This document shows, in pieces, positions 51,035 to 58,700 of a stretch of DNA of 64,000 nt; the first letter of the stretch is position 1, and every line of letters starts with the position of its first letter. Location of the stretch: positions 1 to 64,000 of the forward strand of contig WRLP01000013.1 in the NCBI GenBank assembly GCA_009777535.1, given 5' to 3'. Under the pieces are notes generated by a model that had not been told where the DNA came from, made no database searches, and saw only the letters and a program-made list of their open reading frames with translations. Source of the stretch: Treponema sp. Its GTDB lineage: Bacteria; Spirochaetota; Spirochaetia; Treponematales; Breznakiellaceae. A program made the translations under genes and the position numbers.

Positions 51035-53809
51035 ATGATTGAAACGCTGTTTTTCCTCCGGTTCAAAAGCCAGTTACGCCGCACCAGGCCCGATCTTGTT
51101 CACCTGATAGAGCAGACCATGCTCGGGGCAATCGCGGATGCCGGCGGGAAATTAACCGGAGAGAGAATGCTGACAGCGTCATACAACGAAGATTCAATCG
51201 GCTTCTGGCTTGATATGCTTATTCTTATCGAGAATGTTAAAAAATGCATTGATGCCGAGCCGGATTTGTATGGCTATGCGCTGGTTGTCAGCAAGGTTAC
51301 CCAGCAGCCGGAAGCTGATAATTCCCCCCTGCGCCTGTGCCGTTTTTTCGCAGGCGGTGGCGGGGGTGTTTTCCTTGACAAGGCGGCGGCGGAGGGGCTT
51401 TCCCCCTTTGTACTGGCTGAAACCCCACAAGAGTGGCTGAAGCAAAGAACCCTGTCCACAGAAAGACATAATGGGATCGATCAATTTTTCAGATTGAAAG
51501 AATTAAGGGATTTTAATTCTGCTGTGAAAGCAGATACAGCATTCCAGGAGGGCATTTCCCATGCGCTCGGCAGAGATTCAAAGAGGAATACCCTTGTTTT
51601 AAGTCCGGTTCTATCAAACATGTCTGACTGCCTGCACCAGTACTGCAGGGACGTTAACGGGGATTTCCCCTCATTGATACTCTGTTTTGACAATGGCGGA
51701 TTTAAGGCCGTTGTTGATGTATTTTCACCGGAGCTTCGTTCTTTTTTTGAAAGGCGCGCAGAACTTTTAAGAAAGAGAAATCTTGCCCTGGAAGAAATTA
51801 CCGGCCTGTGGGAACTGTTGTTCAGGGAACGCCTGCGAGATGAAATTTCCGTTTTTATTTCCCGTAAAGCCAGGCGGTTTTTTTCCCTGCTCCTGGAATT
51901 TTATTCCGGTGTCGCACGAAAACAGGGGCATGTTCCAATCCTGGCGCTGGAAAATATTCACCATGCAGATAAAGCAACCGTAGACATGTTATTTGACATA
52001 TTTTCCTGTTCGAAGAATACGATAAAAGATTTTTTGATACTGGGTACCAGTAGCGACAGCCTGAGTGATGATGATTTTTACAGGTGGAGGCGGATTTTTC
52101 AAAAAATAATCAGGCCTGAATTCAAAAAAGAAAACAATAACGGCATTCCGGATATGCCCCTGGATCTTTGGGAGATTGCCTATACCATTTTACTTTTAAG
52201 CCGTTATTATCCTGCCGTATTTATCAGCAGGCTTTTTGGAGAAGAAGGGAAGAAAAACGCAGTGATAACCAGGGCTTTATCACTTCTTTCGATGTTAGGT
52301 GTAATTTATAGCCCGCAGGATCCCCGGCTTTGTATGGATAACTTTTCTGAACATGCGCAGAAGGCTCTGGGAGAAAAAGCCGCTCCCATAAAGGCCTTTG
52401 TCTGCAGGCGGCTGCTGGACTGGGTAAAACAGCAAAAACTGAAACCCTGCTTTAACCTTCTTTTGATAATTTCCGATTTGGGCGCTGTTTCGCAGCTGGA
52501 TGATAGGCTTATCTTAAGTTCCATAATTTCCGATCTGCTGAATGAAACATCTTCCAGTGTTGAAGCTGCAAGTAAATCAGGACTGCTCAGAAAAATTTCC
52601 GGCTCTAAAAGGGCGGCCATTATTCTTTTTATATATAATACCATGCGGGCACTTCACTTTGGCAGCGAAGATGAAATACGCGCCATGTTTAAGGAACCCG
52701 CTCCTGAATGTTCTTCCTTTCCCATTCTAAAATCCCAGGTTCATGCAAACCTTTCCAGTTATTATCTGGGGCAGAGAGACAGCGCCGCCGCGCAGGACAA
52801 TGTTAAACAAGCCATCATACTTAGTCAGGATAAAAACAATCTTTGCCTACCCCAATCCTATCGTTTGTTTTCGATGGTGAATCTCTGCAAACAGCAGTTC
52901 GGCGAGAGCATTGACTATCTTGATTTTTCGATGGCAAACGCGGAAAAACACGGTAATTACAACGAGCTGGGCATTTCCGCCTATTATGCGTCGGTCTCCC
53001 AGTTTCTGTACGGCAACCTCTCAAAAGCCGCTGTCCTGGCGCGCAAGGCAGGTGAAGAATGTATTGATGCAGGCAGGCCGGATTGGGCTGACCGCTCCCG
53101 CTTTTTCGAAGGAAGGCTTGCCTTTGAAACCGGAAACTACGGAGAAGCGGTGAAAATATTCGAGGCTCTGCTGCGCTCCCCTGTCAACGGAAAATCGCCC
53201 GAAAAAGACAGGCTCCTGGCAGCATGGGCTTACCGGGCGAAGATATACCATAAGAGCTCCTTTATCCCCAAACCTGATACCGGCGGCAATGACGCGGATC
53301 TTTTTGAAGTAGAGGCCTCTTATCTGGCTGGCGATTACCGTAAATGTGCGGAGCTTTCCGCCGCCCTTAAAAATCCATATCTTGATGATAATTTTCTTTT
53401 CACCGAACAGCCCCACTGGCGCAGCGGATTTTCCCAATGCGAATTATTGTATTTTTCCCGTGGTGAAAACTGGGACAGAATGGTTTCTGTTTTTCATTCA
53501 CTGGCCATCTGCCGCCTCTCGGCTGAAGGAGGGGAAGAAGCCGTGCAAACCATGCAGCGTATTTTAAGAAACGAACGCCTTTCCGAAATGGATCCGTGGG
53601 ATGCGTTTTATTTCTATGCCTGGTATAAAATTCTGGAGCAGACACGAACGAACCAGGCTGATATGAGCACAGCGGTTTCCAGCGCATTCAAACGCCTTCA
53701 GCGCCGTGCCGGCCGTATTGATAATGTTGAAATCCGCCGCCAATATCTTAACAAACCGCGCTGGAATAACGCCCTGTGCCAGGCCGCTAAGGAATTCAAG
53801 TTAATATAG
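51035..53809 (+). CDS. STAND-like TPR signalling protein without P-loop
   Basis: The 924-residue protein has no signal peptide. Its N-terminal part (about 1-110) recalls the degenerate nucleotide-cyclase-like or sensory domain found ahead of STAND ATPases (DLYGYALVVSK). The following 350 residues look like an AAA_16-type ATPase, with VPILALENIHHADKATVDMLF near residue 306 in the place of Walker B and IKDFLILGTSS behind it, but the region where Walker A should be has no GxxxxGK(S/T). The C-terminal 400 residues are helical TPR units (ILKSQVHANLSSYYLGQRDS; ELGISAYYASVSQFLYGN). MalT/LuxR-type proteins share this plan, but no HTH is present. It is a likely scaffold or sensor. Ordinary ribosome site absent. 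Confidence 0.7.
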   Translation: MIETLFFLRFKSQLRRTRPDLVHLIEQTMLGAIADAGGKLTGERMLTASYNEDSIGFWLDMLILIENVKKCIDAEPDLYGYALVVSKVTQQPEADNSPLRLCRFFAGGGGGVFLDKAAAEGLSPFVLAETPQEWLKQRTLSTERHNGIDQFFRLKELRDFNSAVKADTAFQEGISHALGRDSKRNTLVLSPVLSNMSDCLHQYCRDVNGDFPSLILCFDNGGFKAVVDVFSPELRSFFERRAELLRKRNLALEEITGLWELLFRERLRDEISVFISRKARRFFSLLLEFYSGVARKQGHVPILALENIHHADKATVDMLFDIFSCSKNTIKDFLILGTSSDSLSDDDFYRWRRIFQKIIRPEFKKENNNGIPDMPLDLWEIAYTILLLSRYYPAVFISRLFGEEGKKNAVITRALSLLSMLGVIYSPQDPRLCMDNFSEHAQKALGEKAAPIKAFVCRRLLDWVKQQKLKPCFNLLLIISDLGAVSQLDDRLILSSIISDLLNETSSSVEAASKSGLLRKISGSKRAAIILFIYNTMRALHFGSEDEIRAMFKEPAPECSSFPILKSQVHANLSSYYLGQRDSAAAQDNVKQAIILSQDKNNLCLPQSYRLFSMVNLCKQQFGESIDYLDFSMANAEKHGNYNELGISAYYASVSQFLYGNLSKAAVLARKAGEECIDAGRPDWADRSRFFEGRLAFETGNYGEAVKIFEALLRSPVNGKSPEKDRLLAAWAYRAKIYHKSSFIPKPDTGGNDADLFEVEASYLAGDYRKCAELSAALKNPYLDDNFLFTEQPHWRSGFSQCELLYFSRGENWDRMVSVFHSLAICRLSAEGGEEAVQTMQRILRNERLSEMDPWDAFYFYAWYKILEQTRTNQADMSTAVSSAFKRLQRRAGRIDNVEIRRQYLNKPRWNNALCQAAKEFKLI

Positions 53810-53851
53810 GCGGTTGTGAAGCACTGGCGGGGGGGGAACAGAAAGTAAAAG

Positions 53852-54160
53852 TTAAAAATTAAAAGATAAAAGGATTTCTCTTTTAGTTTTTTTTCCTTTT
53901 GTCAAAGCTGTTATTTCAAGACCCATGCCTAAGCTTTCCAGATAGTCCATTAAGGTTGAGACTTTTATATCTTTCCTGTTTTCAAGTTTAGATACAGCGG
54001 TTTGAGAAAAACGAACGACATTTTCCTGTTTGAAGCCATACTTTCCTCTCAATTCCTTTAGTTTAATATTTAGGCTTTCCTGTTCGTATATCTTACGGGC
54101 TTTGCTGACAACTTCCGGATTTAATTCTGCTTCTAATTCGTTTAACGAGCGAAATTTCAT
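53852..54160 (-). CDS. XRE-type HTH protein, lone antitoxin-like regulator
   Basis: The 102-residue protein starts behind GGAGAAG. The HTH is in the middle: ELRGKYGFKQENVVRFSQTAV followed by SKLENRKDIKVSTLMDYLES, close to HigA-type antitoxins (usual length about 95-110). The N-terminal 35 residues are helical. No toxin gene lies next to it on either side, so it is either a solitary regulator or the remainder of a pair. Its promoter is very good and contains a dyad that fits autoregulation. Confidence 0.82.
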   Translation of the reverse strand: MKFRSLNELEAELNPEVVSKARKIYEQESLNIKLKELRGKYGFKQENVVRFSQTAVSKLENRKDIKVSTLMDYLESLGMGLEITALTKGKKTKREILLSFNF

Positions 54161-54179
54161 TTTTTCTTCTCCATAAATA

Positions 54180-54208
54180 AATATATGAATTGTAGTTCAT
54201 ATTGTCAA
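54180..54208 (-). promoter_or_regulatory. Near-perfect promoter with dyad in the spacer, XRE gene
   Basis: On the minus strand TTGACA (54203-54208), 17 bases, TATATT (54180-54185). Between and around the boxes lies the dyad TATGAA-N6-TTCATA (54184-54201), which touches the -10 box. An autorepressor binding there would block the promoter. Confidence 0.7.
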
Positions 54209-54236
54209 GAAGGCGCCTTTTAGACAACGCCCCGTC

Positions 54237-54265
54237 TTGACACTTTTTCGCAGTCATTCTACACT
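54237..54265 (+). promoter_or_regulatory. Possible promoter upstream of the tRNA pair
   Basis: TTGACA (54237-54242), 17 bases, TACACT (54260-54265), on the strand of tRNA-Met and tRNA-Gln, about 240 bases upstream. The -35 box is perfect and the -10 box moderate. A dispersed repeat and two hairpins lie between it and the tRNAs, so the link to them is uncertain. Confidence 0.4.
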
Positions 54266-54298
54266 TTTTTTATTGGCGGCAGGGTAGTGTCCAAAATG

Positions 54299-54368
54299 AA
54301 TATTTAACCACTAACCATCACTAACCAACACGAACAAATATTAGAATTTGAAGCAAGAGTTCGTGCTT
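54299..54368. repeat. Dispersed ACTAACC/ACGAAC repeat, copy 2
   Basis: It has the same order of elements as 41119-41187: AATATTTAACCACTAACCA, then ACTAACCAACACGAACA and AGTTCGTGCTTT. It has one extra CACTAACC unit. It lies in the otherwise gene-free 350 bases between the XRE gene and tRNA-Met, together with a 7-bp hairpin at 54427-54443 (GAGCCCT-TTC-AGGGCTC). Confidence 0.7.
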
Positions 54369-54468
54369 TTTATGAGGTTCATGGTAAAATTTGAACTTAT
54401 TGGACATTCCCTTATTGCGGCGGCAGGAGCCCTTTCAGGGCTCGAGCCTAGAGGAAATATATTATATG

Positions 54469-54507
54469 TTATTTGTAGAACAACTCGTAGAGTTGTTCTG
54501 CAAATAA
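54469..54507. repeat. 18-bp hairpin with GTA loop abutting tRNA-Met
   Basis: TTATTTGTAGAACAACTC (54469-54486) and GAGTTGTTCTGCAAATAA (54490-54507) pair along 17 of 18 positions around the three-base loop GTA. It ends one base before the tRNA-Met acceptor, so it would be in the tRNA leader. It could be a processing or transcription-control structure, or a palindromic repeat element. The same GTA loop recurs in the hairpins of the phage region. Confidence 0.75.
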
Positions 54508-54508
54508 C

Positions 54509-54581
54509 GGCGGCATAGCTCAGTTGGTAGAGCAAACGGCTCATATCCGTTCGGTCATAGGTTCGAGTCCCATTGCCGCTA
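54509..54581 (+). tRNA. tRNA-Met (CAT)
   Basis: The 73-nt cloverleaf has the acceptor GGCGGCA pairing with TGCCGCT (one G-T pair), the D arm GCTC/GAGC, the anticodon stem AACGG/CCGTT with loop CTCATAT (anticodon CAT), and T loop TTCGAGT. The T stem has one A-C mismatch, and CCA is not encoded. G-T at the first acceptor pair and the body sequence favour elongator Met, but tRNA-Ile with a modified CAT cannot be excluded. It lies 10 bases before tRNA-Gln. Confidence 0.88.
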
Positions 54582-54591
54582 TTCGATCCAT

Positions 54592-54662
54592 TCCCCGGTT
54601 GTGTAATGGTAGCACAGCTGACTCTGGATCAGCTTGTGGGGGTTCAAATCCTCCCTGGGGAA
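54592..54662 (+). tRNA. tRNA-Gln (CTG)
   Basis: The 71-nt cloverleaf has the acceptor TCCCCGG/CTGGGGA, the D arm GTGT/GCAC type, the anticodon stem GCTGA/TCAGC with loop CTCTGGA (anticodon CTG), and the T arm GGGGG/CCTCC with loop TTCAAAT. The discriminator is A and CCA is not encoded. The last 18 nt recur exactly 204 bp downstream, which marks it as the target of a small inserted element. Confidence 0.92.
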
Positions 54663-54866
54663 ATCTTCTCTAATAAGCATAGTAATGTAGCACCAACAAT
54701 AATTTCCTAATAGAAAGTGATCGGAGGATTTGAAACGAAGTGCCGTGCCCTGAAAAGGCATAGCCTTTGAAGGGCTGAGGCGCATGGATGCGCCGAAAGG
54801 CACGAAGACGGCCTGTAGGGAGCAAACAGGATGTTTGCGACCGGAAGGCAAATCCTCCCTGGGGAA
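54645..54866. mobile_element. 204-bp structured element at the tRNA-Gln 3' end
   Basis: The terminal 18 nt of tRNA-Gln (54645-54662) are repeated exactly at 54849-54866, so the 204-bp period looks like an insertion flanked by tRNA-derived direct repeats. GGAGGATTTG at 54723-54732 is the inverse of CAAATCCTCC and forms a 10-bp terminal stem with 54849-54858. Inside lie CGTGCC/GGCACG, AAGGC-ATA-GCCTT, GGCGCA-TGGA-TGCGCC and GCAAACA-GGA-TGTTTGC, giving a multi-branched fold. No open frame is present. Downstream to 55010 are further hairpins (54876-54889 and 54950-54967). The element has no integrase, so it would be non-autonomous or a repeat. Confidence 0.7.
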
Positions 54867-55064
54867 CAATTAATGCGCCCGTAAGGGCGTTACTCGGATA
54901 AATTTGGCACGTTCCGGCGCAAGTAAATTCCCCGCTGACAGTAAATGTAGAACGCCTTTAGGCGTTCGTACGCGCCGCGGGCAGCCTATGGTTCTTGGAA
55001 CACCTTTGCGCCTCCGTTGAAAAATCCTCTTGACTGTTTGTGAACAATTGGCTACAATATTATT

Positions 55065-55361
55065 ATGATTGTTGAAAAGACAGATACTTTTGATAAGTGG
55101 CTGAGGGTCTTGAAAGACGAAATTGGCAAGGCCCATATACTGCGACGAATTCAAAGGATTTAGACCGAAGATTTTTTCGGCGATCACAAAAAACTTGCAG
55201 GCTGCGATCTTTATGAACTTATTATTGATTACGGTCCAGGGTACAGGGTTTGTTTTGAAAAACGCGCTAGCAACACTATTTGTTTTGTGCTTCGCGGCGG
55301 CAAGAAGGCAGACCAGAAACAAGATATAAAACATGCAAAGAAACAGGCGAAGGAGAATTGA
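55065..55361 (+). pseudogene. RelE/HigB-type toxin interrupted by an in-frame TAG
   Basis: From the ATG at 55065 the frame reads MIVEKTDTFDKWLRVLKDEI and on to IQRI, then meets TAG at 55161-55163. Without that stop it would continue in the same frame through TEDFFGDHKKLAGCDLYELI, then IDYGPGYRVCFEK and KKQAKEN, to a TGA at 55359-55361, a full-length toxin of 98 codons. The family ('addiction module killer protein', RelE/ParE superfamily) has exactly this pattern, including the DYGPGYR strand. The stop differs from a sense codon by one base and the antitoxin is intact, so it is a nonsense-mutated gene (or a read error). Confidence 0.85.
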
Positions 55362-55362
55362 T

Positions 55363-55686
55363 ATGGCTAAAGAAAAAGTAACGCGCTGGAACATACTCGA
55401 CTACCTCGACAACGAAAAATCAATTGCGGCGTACCTGCAAGTGGCGCTTGAAGAAAACAACCCTACGGGATTTGTGGGCGCAATCGGTGATGTGGTACGT
55501 GCGCGCGGTATTAATGCTATGGCAGAAGAAATGGGCGTAAGCCGTGAAGGTCTGTATAAAAGTTTTTCCGGCAAACGCAAACCGAACATTGAGACTGTAT
55601 TCAACGCACTCGACAAACTTGGTATGCAAATAATCATCCAGCCTAAAATAAATACAAAAAGAAAAAGAAAAGCTACTGTTTTGTAA
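55363..55686 (+). CDS. HigA-type HTH antitoxin partner of the interrupted toxin
   Basis: The start is the ATG at 55363, one base after the toxin frame's stop and behind AAGGAG (107 residues). Residues 38-95 form an HTH of the 'addiction module antidote' type: INAMAEEMGVSREGLYKSFS followed by KRKPNIETVFNALDKLG. In the intact family the antitoxin neutralises the mRNase toxin and represses the operon. Here it may be left over after loss of the toxin. A longer frame from 55333 is out of register with the toxin and is not preferred. Confidence 0.88.
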   Translation: MAKEKVTRWNILDYLDNEKSIAAYLQVALEENNPTGFVGAIGDVVRARGINAMAEEMGVSREGLYKSFSGKRKPNIETVFNALDKLGMQIIIQPKINTKRKRKATVL

Positions 55687-55709
55687 ATAAATTCACTGTT
55701 CCCTGCTCT

Positions 55710-58700
55710 CTACTGGCCCCCCAATAATCCAACGCCGTTTACGCCTCTAAGGAACGGATAGCCCCAATTCGCTACTTGTGAAAAATCCCAATGAGCGGCG
55801 GAAAAACCCAGACCGTTAAATACGGTCGGCGGAGTGCCGCTTGCAGGAGGAACATTCCGCCAGATGTCAATGCGGCGAAATTCGCTGTCGGTTGCATCCT
55901 GTCCGTGCTGGTTATTGTGTGTTTTCGCTGTAGTCGGGCTGCTGTCTGTACGTATCAGTACGCCAATGGCAAAAGATGTTGCACTATTGCGGGTTACACT
56001 CATTTGGTAAACAGACCAGCTTCCTGCATTTGTCATTATCGTAAAAGTAAACTGGAAGGATTGGCCGTCGGCAGTAAGCTTGCTTAGGTCAACACCGGTG
56101 ATTCTGCCGGAAGATATGCCGCCCTCCCAGACAGGCGAGCCCGTCTCACCGCCTGAGCTTAATGTTGTTGCCATTGAAACGCCAGAAATGCCTGAGCCGC
56201 CCGGATCGCTGAGGGTAAAGCCGGATATGGAACGCGGTACAATTGGCGCGGTAAAGTCGGTATTTGAAAACACACAGCTTCCGCCCAGAACAGGGACGGG
56301 TGCCGTGGTAATGTTAAGCTGCGCGGGGTTATCCCTGTTTGCATAAGTATCGCTGAAAAGCCTCATGCCGTTGAAGGTGCGGTTGTTGGATTTGTTGGTG
56401 TTATAACCGCTGGCGAATATACGCCCGATGTATGTGGTCGATCCGCCGGTTACGGTAACACTTTGCCCAAGAGCTGCGCTATTGCTTATGGTTTTGCTGT
56501 AAGTGCCAACCATGCCTTCCAGCCCCATAAGCCCGCCGGCGTTGGTTGTGCCACTGGTATGGTTGCGGTTGACAATAACTGTGCCGGTGGCAAAACAGCG
56601 GTCCACACTGCCGTTAGAAGCGGTTGTTTGTGTGATCCCTGCGGCAAGGCCGCCGGCATGTATGGTTCCAATACTTCCCGAATTTGGTTTATCAACCGTT
56701 ACATTCCCCGTTGCGTAGCAGTTTTCCAAATTCATATACAGCCTTCCTATGAAACCTCCTGCGAAAATTTCATTATCAGCCAAACTTGTAATAACCACAT
56801 TCCCTGTAGCATAACTATTGCTTATAGTATTTAAGGGACTATTAACAGTACGCGCAGTAAAACCGCCTGCATACATAATGCCGTAGCCCGTAACACTTAT
56901 GTCCCCTGTTGCATAACAATAAGAAATATCGGCGTTGATTCTTCCGGCGAAACCACCGACATTCTTATCACTGTTTGCGCCCAGACTCGTGGTTATTACG
57001 ACAGAGTTTTCGCCCGAACAGTTTACCGCTGCCCCGCCATAGAAATCACCGACAAAACCTGCTGCATAAAATTGTGAACCGGAGCCGGTTTTATTGACGG
57101 TAAATTCTCTTGCAAAGGCGGAACAACTGTCAACATTTGCACTGCCTGATGTTCTTCCCAAAGCCCCGCCCATGCGGGCAGTTCCATTATTGCTGCTTAC
57201 AAAGATACTGCCCTGCCTGTAATCTGCGTCTTCCAGTCCGGAATTGTGAAGCAGACCAACCAGACCGCCTACATGGAGTCCGGTGTTGCTTTGTTCTATT
57301 GAAGCAACTGTATTTACCTCCTTGTTCCTGCCCACACTGATGTTTCCCATTACGCTTACTTCTTTTATGGTTCCGCCGCTTGTATCTCCTGCAATACCGC
57401 CAACATTGATTGAGCCGCTTGCTGTATCGCTCGCTTTTTCAACTCTTAGGTTCAACCCGCCATAAGCGTTGTGAATGCTTGAAGTGCCGGTCATCTGCCC
57501 GCCAAGTCCGCCAACAGAAGCGTCTGTGTTGCCGCTTACGGTGAAGGTTGCCGCGCCCTTTACCAGCATATTGATAAATTGCACGCTACCTTGCGCCGTT
57601 CCGGCTATGCCGCCAAAACGCGCCGCATCTGTGGGATTTATGGAAACAGGAGTAGTGCTTCCTGCTGCTGTTTCATAGAACACGGTCAAGTCGCGGACAA
57701 GACCGTCGTTCAGCACACCGAACAATCCCATGTCGGCGGCGGCATTTATACTGCGGATGATAACCGAATGCCCGTTGCCGTAGAAGTTCTTGCCGGACAA
57801 ATCAACAGGCTCCCAGTCAGTCACTTCAATATCGCCAGTCAACACATAATTGATAATTGCTATTTGCTCATTGCTATTTACCGCTTGGAGTATTGCGGTA
57901 AAGTTTTCTTGCGTAAGTAAAACCGTGTTAGCCGCAGCAATTGTCATATCGGGAATGTTGTATACCCATATAGGCCCTGTTGTCATTGGTCCTGCAATGT
58001 TTTGCGTAACTATGCTGATTTTATAGCCGTATACATTGGACACCGCCTCGCCGTCTCTTACACGGTTGGTGATTATCTGGGGGACTGAGAAATTGTATGG
58101 CACTGCTCCTCGGCTTCTGGTAATGGTCTGCGTATTTTCTTCAATGTCGCCACTGGGACCTGAGCGGTAAGTGCTTATCACTATTTCCGGGTAGGGGTAG
58201 GTTCCTACAGCAGATGTCCAACCAGGAGAATTTTCTTCCCAGCTTAGCGTTATTTCGTCTCCGTTTGTATTGCAATAGGCTTTTATATTGGCAACCGATT
58301 CTTTTACGGCGGAGGAATACATTACCCTCAATCCCGTTGCCGTCCAGTTAGGCGTAATGTTGCCGAGGGTGTCCTCGTATTTTACAAAGACACGGTATTC
58401 GGTGTCTTCTGTCAGCAGTCCCGAAAGATCGGCAAGTGTCCATTGGTTATTCGGCGGCAAGCCGTTGTTCACACTTCTTTTACCGCTGGTTACTGTTTCT
58501 GTTGCGGCATTTACGCCTATCATCGCATACCAGTACAGGTTTTCGCTTTCGTCCATAGTCCAGGGCAGACTGTAGGCGCGGCTCGCCGGTATGCCCCCTT
58601 CGCCGCCGTTGTCAATTATGCCGGACAGGCCGTTCAGGGCCAGCGTCATTGGAACATTCAAGCCGTAGACATACACGCCGTTATCAATCTGATAATCTCC

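Noticed and set aside
54509-54581. tRNA-Ile with lysidine-type CAT anticodon
   Set aside because: The body sequence is closer to elongator Met; noted only as an alternative.
54849-54866. Second tRNA-Gln
   Set aside because: Only the last 18 nt are present; no acceptor 5' side or anticodon arm, so it is a direct repeat.
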